Source: Cyanoderma ruficeps (taxonomy: Eukaryota > Chordata > Aves > Passeriformes > Timaliidae). Taken from it: 64,000 bases of DNA. Positions 25,901-40,088 of the stretch are shown in pieces; position 1 is the stretch's first letter, and the number at the start of each line of letters is the position of its first letter. The notes beneath the pieces are model-generated. The model searched no databases. It saw only the letters and a program-made list of their open reading frames with translations, and had not been told where the DNA came from. The position numbers and the translations under genes are program-made. Location of the stretch: positions 4,095,205 to 4,159,204 of the forward strand of contig VZDJ01000056.1 of the NCBI GenBank assembly GCA_008694505.1, written 5' to 3'.

Positions 25901-28900
25901 TTGGAAGGGCCTAATGATAGCTAAGCACTTGTCCCAAATGGCTTTTTTAGTAAATACAGGAAAATATTTCACTGTCGGTCAGAATAATTTCATCTCTAGA
26001 TGTAAATGTATATGAATGTATGTGTGTGAACGGAGATTTCTTTTGGACCACTCGTGTCAAGAAGGGAAGGACAGCTTGGTGTTGGTTGCCTAACTGAAGT
26101 GAATGGATTAGAAGATTTTTGAATCATGCTCGTAATTAACAGGTTCAATATGTAATGCTCATAGCCAGTCAGATACCATTCTGAACCCTGTGTGTATTTA
26201 TGTCTTAAGGTGGAGCTCAAGTGTAAGAGTATAATTCTTTGTTACCAGTTTCCCAAGTGTTTAACTACATGATGCTGTCAGCAGCTCAATTTCAATAATG
26301 AGTCCTGAGAAATTTAACAATTTTCCAGGAAGAAAGATGATCTCTGCCCCTACTTCCCTGTCTTTTCTACTTTTGTAAAATAACCAGACCAAAATTTGAA
26401 GATAACACATGGAATCTTGGCCTACTAATACTTAGTGATCCAAGCATTTTGTGTCTTTTTTGCCCTCTGTGTGTCAGATGTGTACCTTCTTTCACCACGT
26501 GTTACCATTGTATTTGTATTCCCTGGCCACTGCTTCTTGGTCATTCCCCATTGCATCTTGTACAACTACTTGCATAGTCTCTTTCAGCCTCACCTTGCAA
26601 TTCCAGATAAAAATCTTGTCTTTGTTCTCTGCAGTTCTTGCATCTCTTTGAAGCCATTTCTTTTGTGATTAGCTGCTCTTGGTGCTTTTACAGCAGTTTG
26701 TGATCTGTCTGGGGGTAGGTTGGGGCACCAGTCCTGCAGGGTCCTGCTCTGACCACTTCAACCACTGAATGGTACTTGGGCTGTTCTTCCTTTGGCCAAG
26801 TGCCAAGTTTTTCTTTCCTGGTAGTCCATCCCCAAGAGAAACGGGACTCTGATGTTGGGAATGCTTTTTCAGTATTTCTTATAGATTGATGTACATCTTT
26901 GGCAAGTGTGAAAAGCAGATTTGGATAAGTTAGAAGGCCTCAGCATGCAATTTATTTCAGTTTGTGGTGCCATTGTGTAAAATTTTGGTCACTTCAGAAA
27001 ACAGTTGATCCACATGCTACAGGCAGGTTAAATTGTTTCAGTTGATCTCTGGTATTCTATTAGGACTTGAGTGTTTCCTCTGAAAGGGAAGAGAGTGAAG
27101 ATGTGCTCAATATGTACTTCAATGCTTTGTTTACACAGAAGGCTTTCATGCCAATGAGAATTTCTCCTGAAGAGCTGGAAGTACTACAATCACAGCACAT
27201 ATTAATGTACCCTGGCAAAATTGGATGCTTTATGTGAACTCTGTATTTTGAGCTTTCTCTCGTATGGGAGAAGTCTTTTTTCAGAGACTGGTACAGATAG
27301 AAAATGAGGGAGTTTTGAATTATGTCTTTCATCTAGTATAACTGCTTGTTTTAATACCAGCAGTTCTGTTTTTACTGTTTTTAGTCAAAAATCAATTGTT
27401 GATGAGGAATTGAGAGACAAATGGAGCATAGAGAACTTTTGTCTGCGTTTTTCTGTAGTTGAGCTTTATCCTTCATCAAATCCCTTTTGAGTCTGAGTGG
27501 CATAATGTTACATAATTGCTTGATATTTGTTCACTTCTAGCAAGCAGTTCTACTTCAGGAACAACAGTCTCTTGGTTGCCTGAATGCTTTTTTTTACCTT
27601 CCCTAGTATCACAGTTCTTGCCGCTTAACAGTATATTCCTCTTTGTAGGTCAGAGCTACTGGAAGCAAGTGTTAATAGTTGCCATTTGTCTCTTCAGTCT
27701 TCCTATGGCATAACTCATGATCTAGATGATAGAGTTGAAATTCACTGCTGAGCAGTTCCAGGATATTAATCATTATGCTTCTACTCCTTCCAAAATATGA
27801 GATAAGATAGGCCCATTATTATTGGACTTGTGTAGCAATGAGGGTGCAATGTGCAGCAGCAGAGCTGCACAAGATCAGAGTGCTTGGGAGAGTGACTGGG
27901 GCAGATGAGGCCACTTGCCTGGATCTGAACTGGCAGAAAACAGCTCCATGCAGGCCCTCACTGCCATGTTCCACTGTGGGCTCTGGCTTCCCAGGGAGTC
28001 AGGACGTGGAGGCTGAGGTTGGATGAGAAGCGCAAAGTGGATGTGGCTGATGTAGACAGCAAGGGACAGAGTACAAAGGTGGCTGGTGGGAACAGGAGAG
28101 GCAGGCTAGAGGTGTGTGTGACAGTGTTGTGATTCATTCAGTCTGTCAAAACGACCATTTGTTACAACATATTTGGAGAAAGTCAAACAGACCTCTGAAG
28201 TGTAAAACACTTCCAGAAAACTCTATCTGCAGTTAGTACTTTAAAAATGAAGTATAATCTGACCAAGCAAAATGGTCATCACAGATACTACAGTGATGTG
28301 CTCCTTCATTCATAGGAATATAGAGTTACATAAGTAAGAACAGGTAGTAAAACTTGCTTCCAGTCTTTGTTACTGTTCATGTCCCGAAGAGCAAATTGCC
28401 TCACTAGGGACAAATAGGAAAGCTGAATCTGGGAAGTCCCGTTAAGTGATCCCTATTTTCCTTGGTGCAAGATCACATATGAGTCACGTTTTGCATCTGA
28501 GTCCTGAGGCCCTTCAGGCTTCATTTCAGAGGTATCTCAGATGACATGACTCACCTGCAGATAGAGGGATTTGATCACTTTGGCATTTTCCATCTGTTCT
28601 GTTCTTCACACTCCACTGGCATTCAAGGGATGACGTGACTAGTGCAGGACTGACCAAGTCCAGCCAAGCAGCCACAGGCCTCTGTGGCAGGACACATCTG
28701 GCATAATCAAATTCCATCTTCTCTCCCCAACTTCTCAGGAGCATCGTCCATACCCCCAGCACCGCCCCCACCGCCCCTGCCACCAGCAGCTCCTCCCCCG
28801 AGCACGGAGGTGCCGACGGCGCGGCCCGACGTCAGCGCCAGCCGAGGAGCCTTGCTCAGCTCCATTCAGAACTTTCAGAAAGGAACTCTGAAGAAAACAC

Positions 28901-28935
28901 AGACGTGCGACTACAGCGCTCCCAGGATCAGCTGA
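4915..28935 (+). CDS. PXK: PXK, PX-domain pseudokinase (5' end outside window)
   Basis: Coding exons: 4915-4965, 5621-5668, 9805-9991, 11880-11957, 12128-12201, 13027-13101, 13924-14028, 14185-14286, 14931-15092, 16388-16505, 16947-17025, 19146-19194, 19938-20015, 20430-20516, 21142-21211, 22117-22179, 28739-28935. All junctions are GT-AG and phases join to 540 residues plus stop; about 34 N-terminal residues (by comparison with mammalian PXK) lie upstream of the window. Order of domains: PX domain with the RRYSDF phosphoinositide-binding motif (exon 2), kinase-like domain (exons 5-13), a basic KKKRKILARKKSKR stretch, a Ser/Pro-rich linker, a polyproline run, and a WH2-like motif (LLSSIQNFQKGTLKKTQT) near the C-terminus. 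The kinase-like domain has HLH where active kinases have HRD, and DLE in place of DFG, so it is predicted to be catalytically weak or dead, as known for the family. Known PXK (MONaKA) binds endosomal phosphoinositide, affects EGFR trafficking and modulates Na,K-ATPase. Identification is by recognised family sequence and by synteny. Confidence 0.97.
5669..9804 (+). other. PXK: PXK intron between PX-domain exons
   Basis: This 4.1-kb intron separates the exon ending in NNSLQ from the exon starting ISTLSLPLPP. It holds a GGGGGGG run near 6236 and some pyrimidine tracts. A 95-codon ORF at 7933-8220 has no recognised homology and overlaps equally open frames on the other strand, so I treat it as chance. 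I see no repeat boundary or RNA gene here. Confidence 0.75.
9992..11879 (+). other. PXK: PXK intron after the PX domain
   Basis: This 1.9-kb AT-rich intron begins with GTAAGT and ends with a long pyrimidine tract (about 11830-11877) and CAG. No coding, RNA or repeat feature could be supported inside it. Confidence 0.75.
12202..13923 (+). other. PXK: PXK introns flanking the 75-base exon
   Basis: Two introns (12202-13026 and 13102-13923) on either side of exon 13027-13101. The first starts with GTATCT, a weaker donor than its neighbours. Both end in ordinary pyrimidine-TAG acceptors. Nothing else is recognised in them. Confidence 0.75.
14287..16946 (+). other. PXK: PXK introns within the kinase-like domain
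   Basis: Introns 14287-14930, 15093-16387 and 16506-16946 surround the exon carrying the HLH and DLE motifs (14931-15092) and the exon at 16388-16505. They are AT-rich and unremarkable. Small ORFs here run on from the exons across donors or are unrelated to any family I know. Confidence 0.75.
17026..19145 (+). other. PXK: PXK intron holding a long antisense ORF
   Basis: A 2.1-kb intron between the exon ending SRLLQMP and the exon LFSDVLLTNSEKPQFK. A locally GC-richer patch at about 17560-17900 underlies a 216-codon open frame on the minus strand (17423-18073). An AT-rich stretch follows at 18120-18210, then a T-rich run with one undetermined base at 18793. Function of the antisense frame is unknown and it may be chance. 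Confidence 0.7.
18781..18801. repeat. Poly-T tract with an undetermined base
   Basis: A T-rich homopolymer run broken by one C and containing a single N at 18793. The N is the only undetermined base I noticed in the window and probably reflects ambiguous homopolymer length or a polymorphic base in the assembly. It lies in an intron and does not touch coding sequence. Confidence 0.9.
19195..22116 (+). other. PXK: Small PXK introns between 3' exons
   Basis: Introns 19195-19937, 20016-20429, 20517-21141 and 21212-22116. The first and third carry GC-richer patches (around 19.3-19.65 kb and 20.75-21.0 kb) which produce overlapping chance ORFs on both strands. No RNA gene or transposon is recognised. 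Confidence 0.7.
22111..22120 (+). promoter_or_regulatory. PXK: Tandem NAGNAG splice acceptor
   Basis: The acceptor of PXK exon 22117-22179 reads TAGCAG. Splicing at the first AG (exon from 22117) gives ...NNS-A-GSGASSP, which matches the mammalian protein. Splicing at the second AG (exon from 22120) keeps frame and removes only the alanine. Such sites are known to give mixed isoforms; use of both here is inferred. Confidence 0.7.
22180..28738 (+). other. PXK: Last and largest PXK intron
   Basis: This 6.6-kb intron separates the Ser/Pro linker exon from the terminal proline-rich and WH2 exon. It contains a candidate 35-base cassette exon at 25428-25462, listed separately. Otherwise it is ordinary AT-rich intron with small GC-richer patches near 23.6 and 27.9 kb. 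The ORFs in it show no recognisable domain. Confidence 0.75.
25428..25462 (+). other. PXK: Candidate alternative PXK exon with early stop
   Basis: A strong pyrimidine tract (25399-25420) leads to CAATAG, followed by 35 bases and a good donor AA|GTAAGC. Spliced after exon 22117-22179 in the correct phase it reads E-H-A-S-F-stop. The result would be a PXK lacking the polyproline and WH2 region. Two protein forms, long and short, are described for mammalian MONaKA/PXK as I recall; that this exon makes the short form in this bird is inference. It could also be a pseudo-exon that occurs by chance. Confidence 0.4.
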
Positions 28936-29205
28936 GGCCACTGGTCACTCCAGGATTCAATTCCCTCTCCCACTCCTGTGCTGACCGTCCTGACCAGCAA
29001 CTGACCCACCAGCACAGAGCAGCCGCAGCTCCCTTCTCCCCGGTTTCGGCTTTCCTGAGGAGCAGCACTGCCTTGCTGGAGTTGCTTTGCCGTGCTGGGA
29101 TAAGTACTCCGTCTTTACTTGGCTGCAAGAACTGTGTTCTCTAGCTACAGTTTCAGGGCTACAGCAACTTCTATATAGCTGAATAAAAAAAATCTGAAAA
29201 TAGGA
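28936..29205 (+). other. PXK: PXK 3' untranslated region
   Basis: Sequence after the TGA at 28933-28935. It contains an AATAAA at 29182-29187, which would give a 3' UTR of about 270 bases. A longer form could use an ATTAAA at 29797-29802, as the sequence between the two is AT-rich and free of other features. Confidence 0.6.
29182..29187 (+). promoter_or_regulatory. PXK: PXK polyadenylation signal
   Basis: Exact AATAAA hexamer about 250 bases after the PXK stop codon, followed by A-rich sequence. A second candidate, ATTAAA at 29797-29802, could end a longer transcript. Confidence 0.65.
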
Positions 29206-29390
29206 ATGACCCATGATGATGGTGAATGAATGCATTTTTCCTAGCTCCATTCCACCCCTTTTTTCAAATTACAAGAATGTAGTTTTAGTCTGCTCAGTTT
29301 TTCAACTCTTTTCATGCACTTGTAACTCATCTTAATTCTTGCTGCATGGAGTCAAGAAGTTTGTTTTACATAATCCAACCCTTAAAGCAT

Positions 29391-29424
29391 ACTGCACAGG
29401 TGAGGGAACTGCACAGGTGAGGGA
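29391..29424. repeat. 17-base tandem duplication
   Basis: Two perfect back-to-back copies of ACTGCACAGGTGAGGGA, followed by a partial third start (ACTGG). It lies downstream of the first PXK polyadenylation signal. Perfect identity points to a recent slippage duplication, and its copy number may vary between individuals. Confidence 0.85.
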
Positions 29425-30389
29425 ACTGGAGAATTAAATCTTATTCCCACCAAGTTTGCTGGTGGAGTTAAAATGCTGTCTCATTAAGCTTGTTTAAGTG
29501 CACATCCTACCTGCAACTCTAGGGGAAAATGTTTTTAAATGAGGAAGCAGTTGAAGTGGGAGGTTATAGGGCACTGGGATGTTATTGTTGATTTAATTAA
29601 ATGAAAAGTTACTTCAAGTTAATTCTACCATTTAAACTTTATTGAAAGATCCCTTTTGATTTAAAACCTTAAACAAATTGCACTTTAAAGGATTACAGAT
29701 AATCCATTTTTTAAAATTCAAGTACATCAGTGTTTGTTACTATGCAGAGAATGTCTGTACAAAGTTTCATGTAACCTGTGATATTCAGTCATTTTTATTA
29801 AAATGTTAATGGAATTCCTTCAGCAGCATGTGGTGGGTATGTTCAGGTGGGATTCAACCTCCAAGCCAGACTTCCCAAGAACTGAACAGCACCTCTGCTA
29901 CAGGAAATATCCTGGGAAGTATTCCTGGCTCTGCAGAAACAGGACCCAAGCTCTTCTGTCTGCTTACAGAGGTACCTCCTCTCCCCACATTTACCCGAGG
30001 TGCAGAGCAGGCCCTGCTGCACAGGCTCCCCAAGGCAGCTTTCCCTCTGTCCCAGAAGCTGCTGAGGGAAGCCTGGCAGTGCTCCGTGGGATGCAGTGAT
30101 CTCCAAAAGGCTGCTCTGTATGTGTCCCAGCTCTTCACACACAATCCACACACCTGCTGCTTAGGCTCAGTGCAGCTGAAGAAACCAACTCCTTTTGCAC
30201 TGCAAGAACTATAGTAAGAGTGTGCTGTTGTCAGCCCAGATGGGGAGTTCAAAAAAATGAAACCACAAAAAACTTGAACAGTAAAAGCAAAGCATATGGG
30301 CACTTCTTTTTTTTTAATCATTGTTATGTGGTAGCTAGTAAAGAAAAATTAGATATTGTTTCCCATCATATACTGGAAAGGTTGAGATC
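29425..30389. other. Gap between convergent PXK and PDHB ends
   Basis: Roughly 1 kb between the 3' end of PXK (+) and the polyadenylation signal of PDHB (-). The left part is AT-rich and may belong to a longer PXK 3' UTR. The right part (29.83-30.2 kb) is GC-richer and carries overlapping chance ORFs on both strands, up to 155 codons. No gene is recognised. Confidence 0.6.
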
Positions 30390-30395
30390 TTTATT
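30390..30395 (-). promoter_or_regulatory. PDHB: PDHB polyadenylation signal
   Basis: TTTATT on the plus strand, which reads AATAAA on the minus strand, about 580 bases after the PDHB stop codon. It faces the PXK 3' end, so the two genes converge. Confidence 0.6.
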
Positions 30396-30974
30396 TCAGC
30401 TCTTGTACAGAAACCCTTCTGCATGTGCAGAGTGTTCTTCAAACCAGACACAGCCACCATCTCTTAACCCAGCCCAGGGGGTGCCACAGCCTCTGCTCAG
30501 AGCTGCACTGAACTGCTGCACTCATAGGCTGGGCCTCACATGATCAGCCTGATCATTCCTCTTTAATGACCCTTGCAACAACAAGCTCTTGCAGCTGTAC
30601 AGCATTCAGGGCCTGCTCTTGCTCTTTGCAGCTCTGCATTCAGTCACTGCTACGGCAGGTCCAGGACAGCTCCTCTGGTACTTAGAAGCCAACCAAAAAT
30701 GGAGGATTTTTTCCTCACTTTGAATTTGGAGCAGGGTTTCTCCACAAGCAGTAGCACTAACCCAGCTGTACTGCTGAACAAACAAGCATTATCACATTGC
30801 TGCATATAGGAAGTGTGGCTTGGGGGGTAACCCCATATAAATATTTTGGGAGGTCACTATACTTTCCCCACTGTACAAAAGACCATGGAGCTTATACAAC
30901 AGAAATTATGCATACAACGTGCCCAACACCAACAATGCCTCGTAAAGCAGGATTTTAAAACATGTATTTACAAC
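30390..30974 (-). other. PDHB: PDHB 3' untranslated region
   Basis: Sequence after the TAA (30977-30975) down to the AATAAA on the minus strand at 30395-30390. An ATTAAA at 30567-30562 offers a shorter alternative. ORFs in this stretch have no recognisable content. Confidence 0.65.
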
Positions 30975-34433
<3,459 letters not shown>

Positions 34434-34482
34434 CTTGCCCGTGTCCTCTCGCCCTGCGGCCGCCTGTCCCCGCCTCCCCGGC

Positions 34483-34492
34483 TCTCGCGAGC
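34483..34492. promoter_or_regulatory. TCTCGCGAG palindrome-type promoter element
   Basis: TCTCGCGAGC, nine of ten bases of the TCTCGCGAGA element known from TATA-less CpG-island and bidirectional promoters. It lies about 50 bases upstream of the PDHB start codon and is nearly palindromic, so it could act in both directions. Confidence 0.55.
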
Positions 34493-34522
34493 GGTGGCGA
34501 GATGCGCGCGGCCTTATCGCGC

Positions 34523-34531
34523 CACTTCCGG
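34523..34531 (-). promoter_or_regulatory. PDHB: ETS/GABP (NRF-2) binding site
   Basis: CACTTCCGG on the plus strand, reading CCGGAAGTG on the minus strand, about 90 bases upstream of the PDHB ATG. GABP/NRF-2 sites of this form are typical of promoters of nuclear genes for mitochondrial proteins. Binding in this bird is inferred. Confidence 0.6.
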
Positions 34532-34728
34532 CCTCGGGGCCGCGCGGGGACCCCCGCGGGGCCGCGCGTGGCGCGCGCCCGAGCGCCCCGCCCGCGGCCC
34601 CGGCCGGGCCCGCGCAGCCCCGCGGGGACGCGCCCACGGGGACGGGCCAGAAGCGCCGGGCGGCCCCGAGGGCGGCGGGAACGCGCGTCCCGGCCGCGCC
34701 CGTCCGCCCCTCCCCGTCACCGACCGCC

Positions 34729-34738
34729 GGGGCGGGGC
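34729..34738 (+). promoter_or_regulatory. KCTD6: GC box (Sp1-type)
   Basis: GGGGCGGGGC, a full GC box, about 120 bases upstream of the KCTD6 exon 1 donor at 34858. It probably belongs to the KCTD6 side of the shared promoter. Other G/C-rich boxes occur throughout the island, so it may not be the main one. Confidence 0.5.
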
Positions 34739-34759
34739 TCGCCAAGACACTCCCCCGCG

Positions 34760-34857
34760 CCGTCCTCCCCCCCGCACCGGCGGCTCCGCTCCGGGATCGG
34801 GCTGAGTCCCCGCTGCTGCTGCCGCCGGGCTCCGCCTCAGCGCCGAGAGCTGCGCCC
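34760..34857 (+). other. KCTD6: Probable KCTD6 non-coding exon 1
   Basis: A good donor, GCGCCC|GTGAGT, ends at 34857 in the middle of the CpG island. KCTD6 coding begins only at 40089, so a 5' UTR exon is needed and this is the best candidate. The left edge is a guess, as I cannot see the transcription start. Confidence 0.45.
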
Positions 34858-36092
34858 GTGAGTACCGGGCCGGGCGGGGGGCGCGGGGCCGAGCCCCCGG
34901 GGCTGCCCCGGCTCGGGGGGGCGGTGCGGGGCGGGGGCCGCAGCCGCGGAGGGGAGCGCGTCACGGCGGGACGGGCGGGGAGCGGGGCAGGTGCCGGGCC
35001 GGGTCCCGGGACCGTTCCGGGCCGGGCACACGGAGCGGAGGCCCCGAGTTCGGGCGGGGATGGGACAGCTGTTGCGGGGGTCCTGTTCCGGGGAGGGCGC
35101 GGTGGGGATGCCCGGGAGGGAGCCGGGGTGCCCGGCGGTGATTTCTGGCAGGGAGGGTCTGGGACCGGTGGGCTTTGCTTCGGGCAGGGAGGGGAGCGGG
35201 TCCTGCTGCCCCACGGGGAGAGGAGGCAGAGCTGGGACTCTCTGTTGGGATGGGGGTGAGGCCGTGGACTCTTGGGTCACTTGCGGGGAGAGAGGCAGAA
35301 CGGGTTCATTCTCAGCATCTTTGCTGAATCACTGTGATCCGGGGGAGAGTTCTTTTACCACGATCTCGTTGACTCCCCTGGGATGAAAACGGGCACTTCC
35401 CGACTCCTGCTGAAGCCCTGGACCCCAGTGTGGGCTTTGAGAGGGGTTTTCTGTCCCATGTTGCTGTCACTCTTTGGTCTGTGTGTGTGCTGAGCCCCAT
35501 CAGTGTGTGCAGGGAGACTTGACACCTGCCCGCCGCCAAAACTGTTCAGAGAGATATGTTTCCTCATTGGAAAAAGACTGGTTAGTATCACAGAAGCGAA
35601 GTGCATGGAAAAACCCCAATTATTATTACAGGTCATGGAAGCCTGAGTGCCCTGGGTTGCTTCAGCAGGATCAGGCTGGATATTATAGTCCTCCTTTGGG
35701 TCTCTTATAGGAGGGCCAAAGTCGTACTGGGATGTGGGCTCTTCCAGCTAGAAGCAATTGAAATAAAGGTTTGGAATTGGGACTTAAAACAGGATGTCAT
35801 AGAGCTCTTTGGGGGAGGGATGGAAACTTCAGAAGCTTGGAATTTATAGTGAAGCAATTAAACATAAAGGAGTGAAAATGTTGAGTAGCTGGTGTGTTTT
35901 TCCATCCTGCCTGAGGTAAAGAGTGAGTATTAGTAAAAAACAACTCAAGAAAAGCAAGAACCAAGTTAACTTTTAATAAACTGCATTAGTCATGATAAAC
36001 TTGACATGTGTAGAAGGTGGTAGGTGCTTTCTTTAGTGAAGCTGATCTGCCGAATTGCCAGAAGATTTGGTAGCTGGTTGTCTGGAGAACGC

Positions 36093-36110
36093 TCCTCCTC
36101 CTCCTCCTCA
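36093..36110. repeat. CTC trinucleotide repeat
   Basis: Six perfect CTC units in KCTD6 intron 1. A short microsatellite with no sign of a coding role. Confidence 0.9.
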
Positions 36111-36785
36111 CTCCCCTGGTTAGGGTGGCACAGAGCTGGAACTCAGGGGCTGTGCTGCAGACCGTCAGCTCGCTGTAGTTTGGTGAAGAACAGTCAGCAC
36201 TGCTGCTGCTCAGTGTTTGTCAGTTCAGGTGAGTCACCAATAACTTAGAATAAGAACTTGCCTTTCAAATGTTCTGACTGGCTGGGAAAGAGAGAGGTTG
36301 TCCCTGTACAGCATAACTGTGCTGGAGGATGGAGTTTCTTCTCATCTTCTGAGATCTAAGTGTGAGAGGCAGGGAGCTCACAAAGAGGGTGAGTAGCTGA
36401 AATGCCAAGTATATGTCAGAGTCTTACCTTACTCTTTTTCATTTTTAAGTTGCTTCTGCTAGAATTCCTTCCATCTCTCTATTGACGTAGGAATCAAAGG
36501 TAACTCTTGAGGTTAAACAGCCTGTGCTGTAATATTGATACCGAACTGCTCATGAAAGACTATTGCCACAAGTAAATCCCTTAATTCTTTTGTTTGAAAA
36601 ACTAGATGAAGAACATTCAGAGCAAATCAGGTGGTCTGTGCCTCTTGACTTACAACGGCTGGGTGGATTTCTGCTCCTCCTTTGAGTAATTCCATGTTAC
36701 ACAGGTCTCTCCAAGAGTGGTGGTAGCCTGTAGTCCCAGCAGTGCCAATGCCTGACAGTGCTGCTGGCATCCCCTGGCCTGAGCA

Positions 36786-36810
36786 TGTGTGTGTGTGTCT
36801 GTGTGTGTGT
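36786..36810. repeat. GT/TG dinucleotide microsatellite
   Basis: A TG run broken once by TC, in KCTD6 intron 1. It is likely to vary in length between individuals. Confidence 0.9.
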
Positions 36811-38309
36811 TTTCACAGATGCAGACGTTCATCTGACTCTTAAATGCTGTCTTTGAATTTCAGCTTGCAAACTGGTTTGCAGCTCTGTTCTGGGAGAAGC
36901 CCTGCTGGAGTTAGTGGCACTACCTGTTGCAGCAGTGTTGCTGATAAACAGCCTTGTAATCCTCTGAGTCATAACATATGAAATAAGAGTGAGCGTTTTA
37001 TAAATGCAGGTATCCAGTTTGGTGTGTTGAGTATAAAGTGATGACTTGAATGCTTTTCTGGCTTCCCATTCCAGTTCTGGCTGTGCTGGGCTGTGGCAGG
37101 AGCCCCAGTGACTGTGTCACTGCTGTGTCTTCTCCCTGCACGCAGAGCAGTGTCACGACAGCAGGACTGTGGTTTGACACCCTCCGTGCACTTCTGCTCC
37201 CACCAGAGATGGACATCCCGTTTGGCTTAACTGTGTCAGCAATTTGTCTGCCTGAATTTCACTTTAAATATTTTTTGTGGTTATCAAACATAGGCTGCCT
37301 TGGGATATGACTGTGTGTCGTCTGTAATTTGCTGTCTGGACAGAAGTAGCTGTGTTGGCAAGCCTGTCCCTGCGTGCAGTCCATTGGTGTGTGACACAAG
37401 GACAGAGCTGGCTTGAGGCTGCCTGTGCTGGGGGATGGATGGAGTGTCTGCCCACCCCCACTGATGACCCCTGTATTCCATTCAGGAGGATTTCAGGCAT
37501 CATTGAAAGGGCACGTGTCATGAAGGGCATCCTCAGCCTTGCTGTGATGTGGTTGGTGTGTCCTTAGCTCAGGTTGCACCCAAACTAAGCTACGTTCACC
37601 TGTGAAGTTGTCTAGAAATTCAGAGCTCCCAGGCTGATGAGGGAAGTAGTGAATAGTTGGGATCACACTTGGGCATTTTAGCATGGCCTCCTGGTCTCAT
37701 CCTTTCATGTGGCACATCTCTCTCCAGCACTGGTTTGCCAGGGAGGTCTGTGTGTGCCTTGTGGGTCTGGATCCTTACACAAAGGTCACAGAGATTTCTC
37801 CATGCCTCTTCTGTGTTGAGGGCTAGGTTTGTTTCAGATAATTGCTCTTGTAAATTATTCACTCCGGTGTTACACAGGAGTGCTGTGATCAAAGATTAAA
37901 TCATGCCTTTGCACAGGCTTGCAGTGCCATCTCTTTCTTTCCCTGATGAAGTCTTGATTCATCTGTACTGGACTTACATGCTGACCAAAATAATATCATG
38001 TTCACCAGTTAAAATAACACTGATGGACATCTCTGTCTTTGAAATATTCTGGATGTGTAATTCGAGTTAATTTTTTTAAGACTGCAGATCTCTTCTGTCA
38101 TGATTACTGGTGAGGTTTCTGGCTGGCTGCATCATTTCACTTTTAAGTGAGTATCAGAAACCTGTACCATTCTCATATGGTTTTAATGCATCTGCATGTT
38201 ATCCTCGTCTTGTACTTGACCAGAATAACACCTTCAACACCTCCATCACCTGGAATTTAAAAGGTCTGGTCTATTGCTAAAAGTTTACAAACTGTACTTG
38301 AGTGACAAT

Positions 38310-38425
38310 TCCCAAAAAGCCCCAAAAGACCAAAACACAAAACCAAACCAAGCAAGCCACGCCCACCCACCCCTCCCCCCAAAACAAAACCAAAAAAACC
38401 CAAACCAAACAACAAAACCCTGAGA
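38310..38425. repeat. C/A-only low-complexity tract
   Basis: About 115 bases made almost only of A and C on the plus strand, with motifs such as CCAAAA, CAAAACC and CCCACCC. Almost no T is present, so the strand bias is extreme. It is probably an expanded simple repeat in KCTD6 intron 1; no transposon body is recognised next to it. Confidence 0.8.
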
Positions 38426-40088
38426 GAATTCACTTCTTGATTTGTGAGCAGCTAAAAAAAATAATTACAGAGGTTGGCAAAAGAGCTGGTGTTCCAGGTT
38501 TATCTCCTGTCAGGGGATGTGCTTTAATGTACTCTCTGGAGGCATGCTCGGTCTCTAATTTGGAAAAAATAGGATCCTGGTATGACTTGTTCTGTATCTT
38601 AGTATTCCTTAGTCTTTTGTTGTCTGACCTCACTATTTTCATACGTTGATTTTGGTTTTTTTTACTCTTTAATCCACCTGAGATGCAGCTGGAGCTTGCT
38701 TGTGCTGCTGGATCCTAAAGACCTGAGCTGCTGGACACTGTTTTGCCCAGGCTGTGGATTTGGGCAGGGCAGCAGGGCACAGAGAGGTGGGATGTGCTGC
38801 CTTGTTCTGCGGTGAATGAAACCAACCTAATTTCCTAGGAATGAGAAGGGCAAGTTATCTTTTTTGGTTGGGAGTTAACTGTGAACATGCAGTCGTTTTG
38901 GAATGTGGGGCTCTGGCTTGGCTCAATCTTTGTGCTGCTTTAGCTGGGTGGCTGTAAGTTGAAGTTCGTTAGTAAAGACGATGGGACCAGAAGTCTTGGG
39001 AACTGTGTGGTCTTTTTAAGATGTAAAAATAAACAAAGCTGAGAAGCTCTACCCTACTTAAAACAGGCTGACCTAAATTTTCAGCAATTCCAGCAGAGAG
39101 GCAGGCTCTGGGTAGGGATAAAGTCTTACTGACGACTGGTTTCCCTGTGCTTCCATCACTTGCCATGGTTGACAGGCCACCTTTGGCAAATCAACACTGG
39201 TGTCTGAGGTCATTCACTTCCCCCTTCCCCGAGTTGCACAACCCGGCTGTGGATTTGCCTTGTCGTCTCCCGGACTGTCCCCTTGTTATGCAAATCAACA
39301 GTTCAGCATCTTCTGGGAAGTCACAGCATGAATCTCTTCTCAAATTGCTTTTGTTGGAGTGTGTTGACAACATGTTAGATGTCCTCTGGCTTGTCCCTGC
39401 AGAGATTGCTTTTGAGAGTAGGTGTCTGGGAAGTCCATTCATACTCTTTGTTTATAGATTAATGTTGTTGCTATCAGTTGCAGTTCTCCACTACTGAATT
39501 ATTCATTCTGCAGTGAGAGTTTTTTTTCTTCTTAGTGGTCATTGACTTTCATGCTTGATTTATTCTTCTGAGCAGTTTGAAACTGGAGCATGGGAATGTT
39601 GACTAATATTAATGGATCACATGTGTGACCTCAGAGGTGGTTAAATAAACTTTTTAAACTGGGAAAACGACATCTGTCTTTCAAAGTACTTGCAGTTTCC
39701 AGGTGAAAGGTGGCTTATGAACATGTATTACCCTCAGAGGCACATTGCTTGTTACTCAAGAAAACTGGGATGTTCAGGCAACCAGTGGAGTGGTTATGTG
39801 TGCTCCAGAGACAGTCCTGGGGGCAATGTGGTGGGAGAAGGAGGGAAAAGCAGGTTTGCAGATTCTACTGCTAATGTGACTTCGTAGCTGAATGCTTTCC
39901 TGGCAGAGAGCCTGCCTTTGATTGGAAAGCATTCCCCTTGGTGTTCTTGTAGGTACTGATGGTCTGCCCTGTTTTTTTCTGTGTTTGTGTGTGCTTTTTC
40001 CTGCAGGGAGATAAGAGGAGGGGAATTGTGTATCCTTTCAGCAGCCTTCTGTTAAACTTGGAATACCACAGTTCAAGCACTTGAACAG

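Larger units (their letters stand above)
34858..40006 (+). other. KCTD6: KCTD6 intron 1 / 5' region
   Basis: About 5.1 kb between the presumed non-coding exon and the acceptor TTTTTCCTGCAG ending at 40006. The CpG island fades by about 35.3 kb. It holds a CTC repeat (36093-36110), a GT microsatellite (36786-36810) and a C/A-rich tract (38310-38425). A donor-like CAG|GTGAGT near 36229 could mark an extra 5' UTR exon, but I could not pair it with a convincing acceptor. No coding sequence is recognised. Confidence 0.65.

Noticed and set aside
29854..30321. 155-codon minus-strand ORF between PXK and PDHB
   Set aside because: Overlaps equally open plus-strand frames in a GC-richer patch, downstream of the PDHB polyadenylation signal; no family resemblance.
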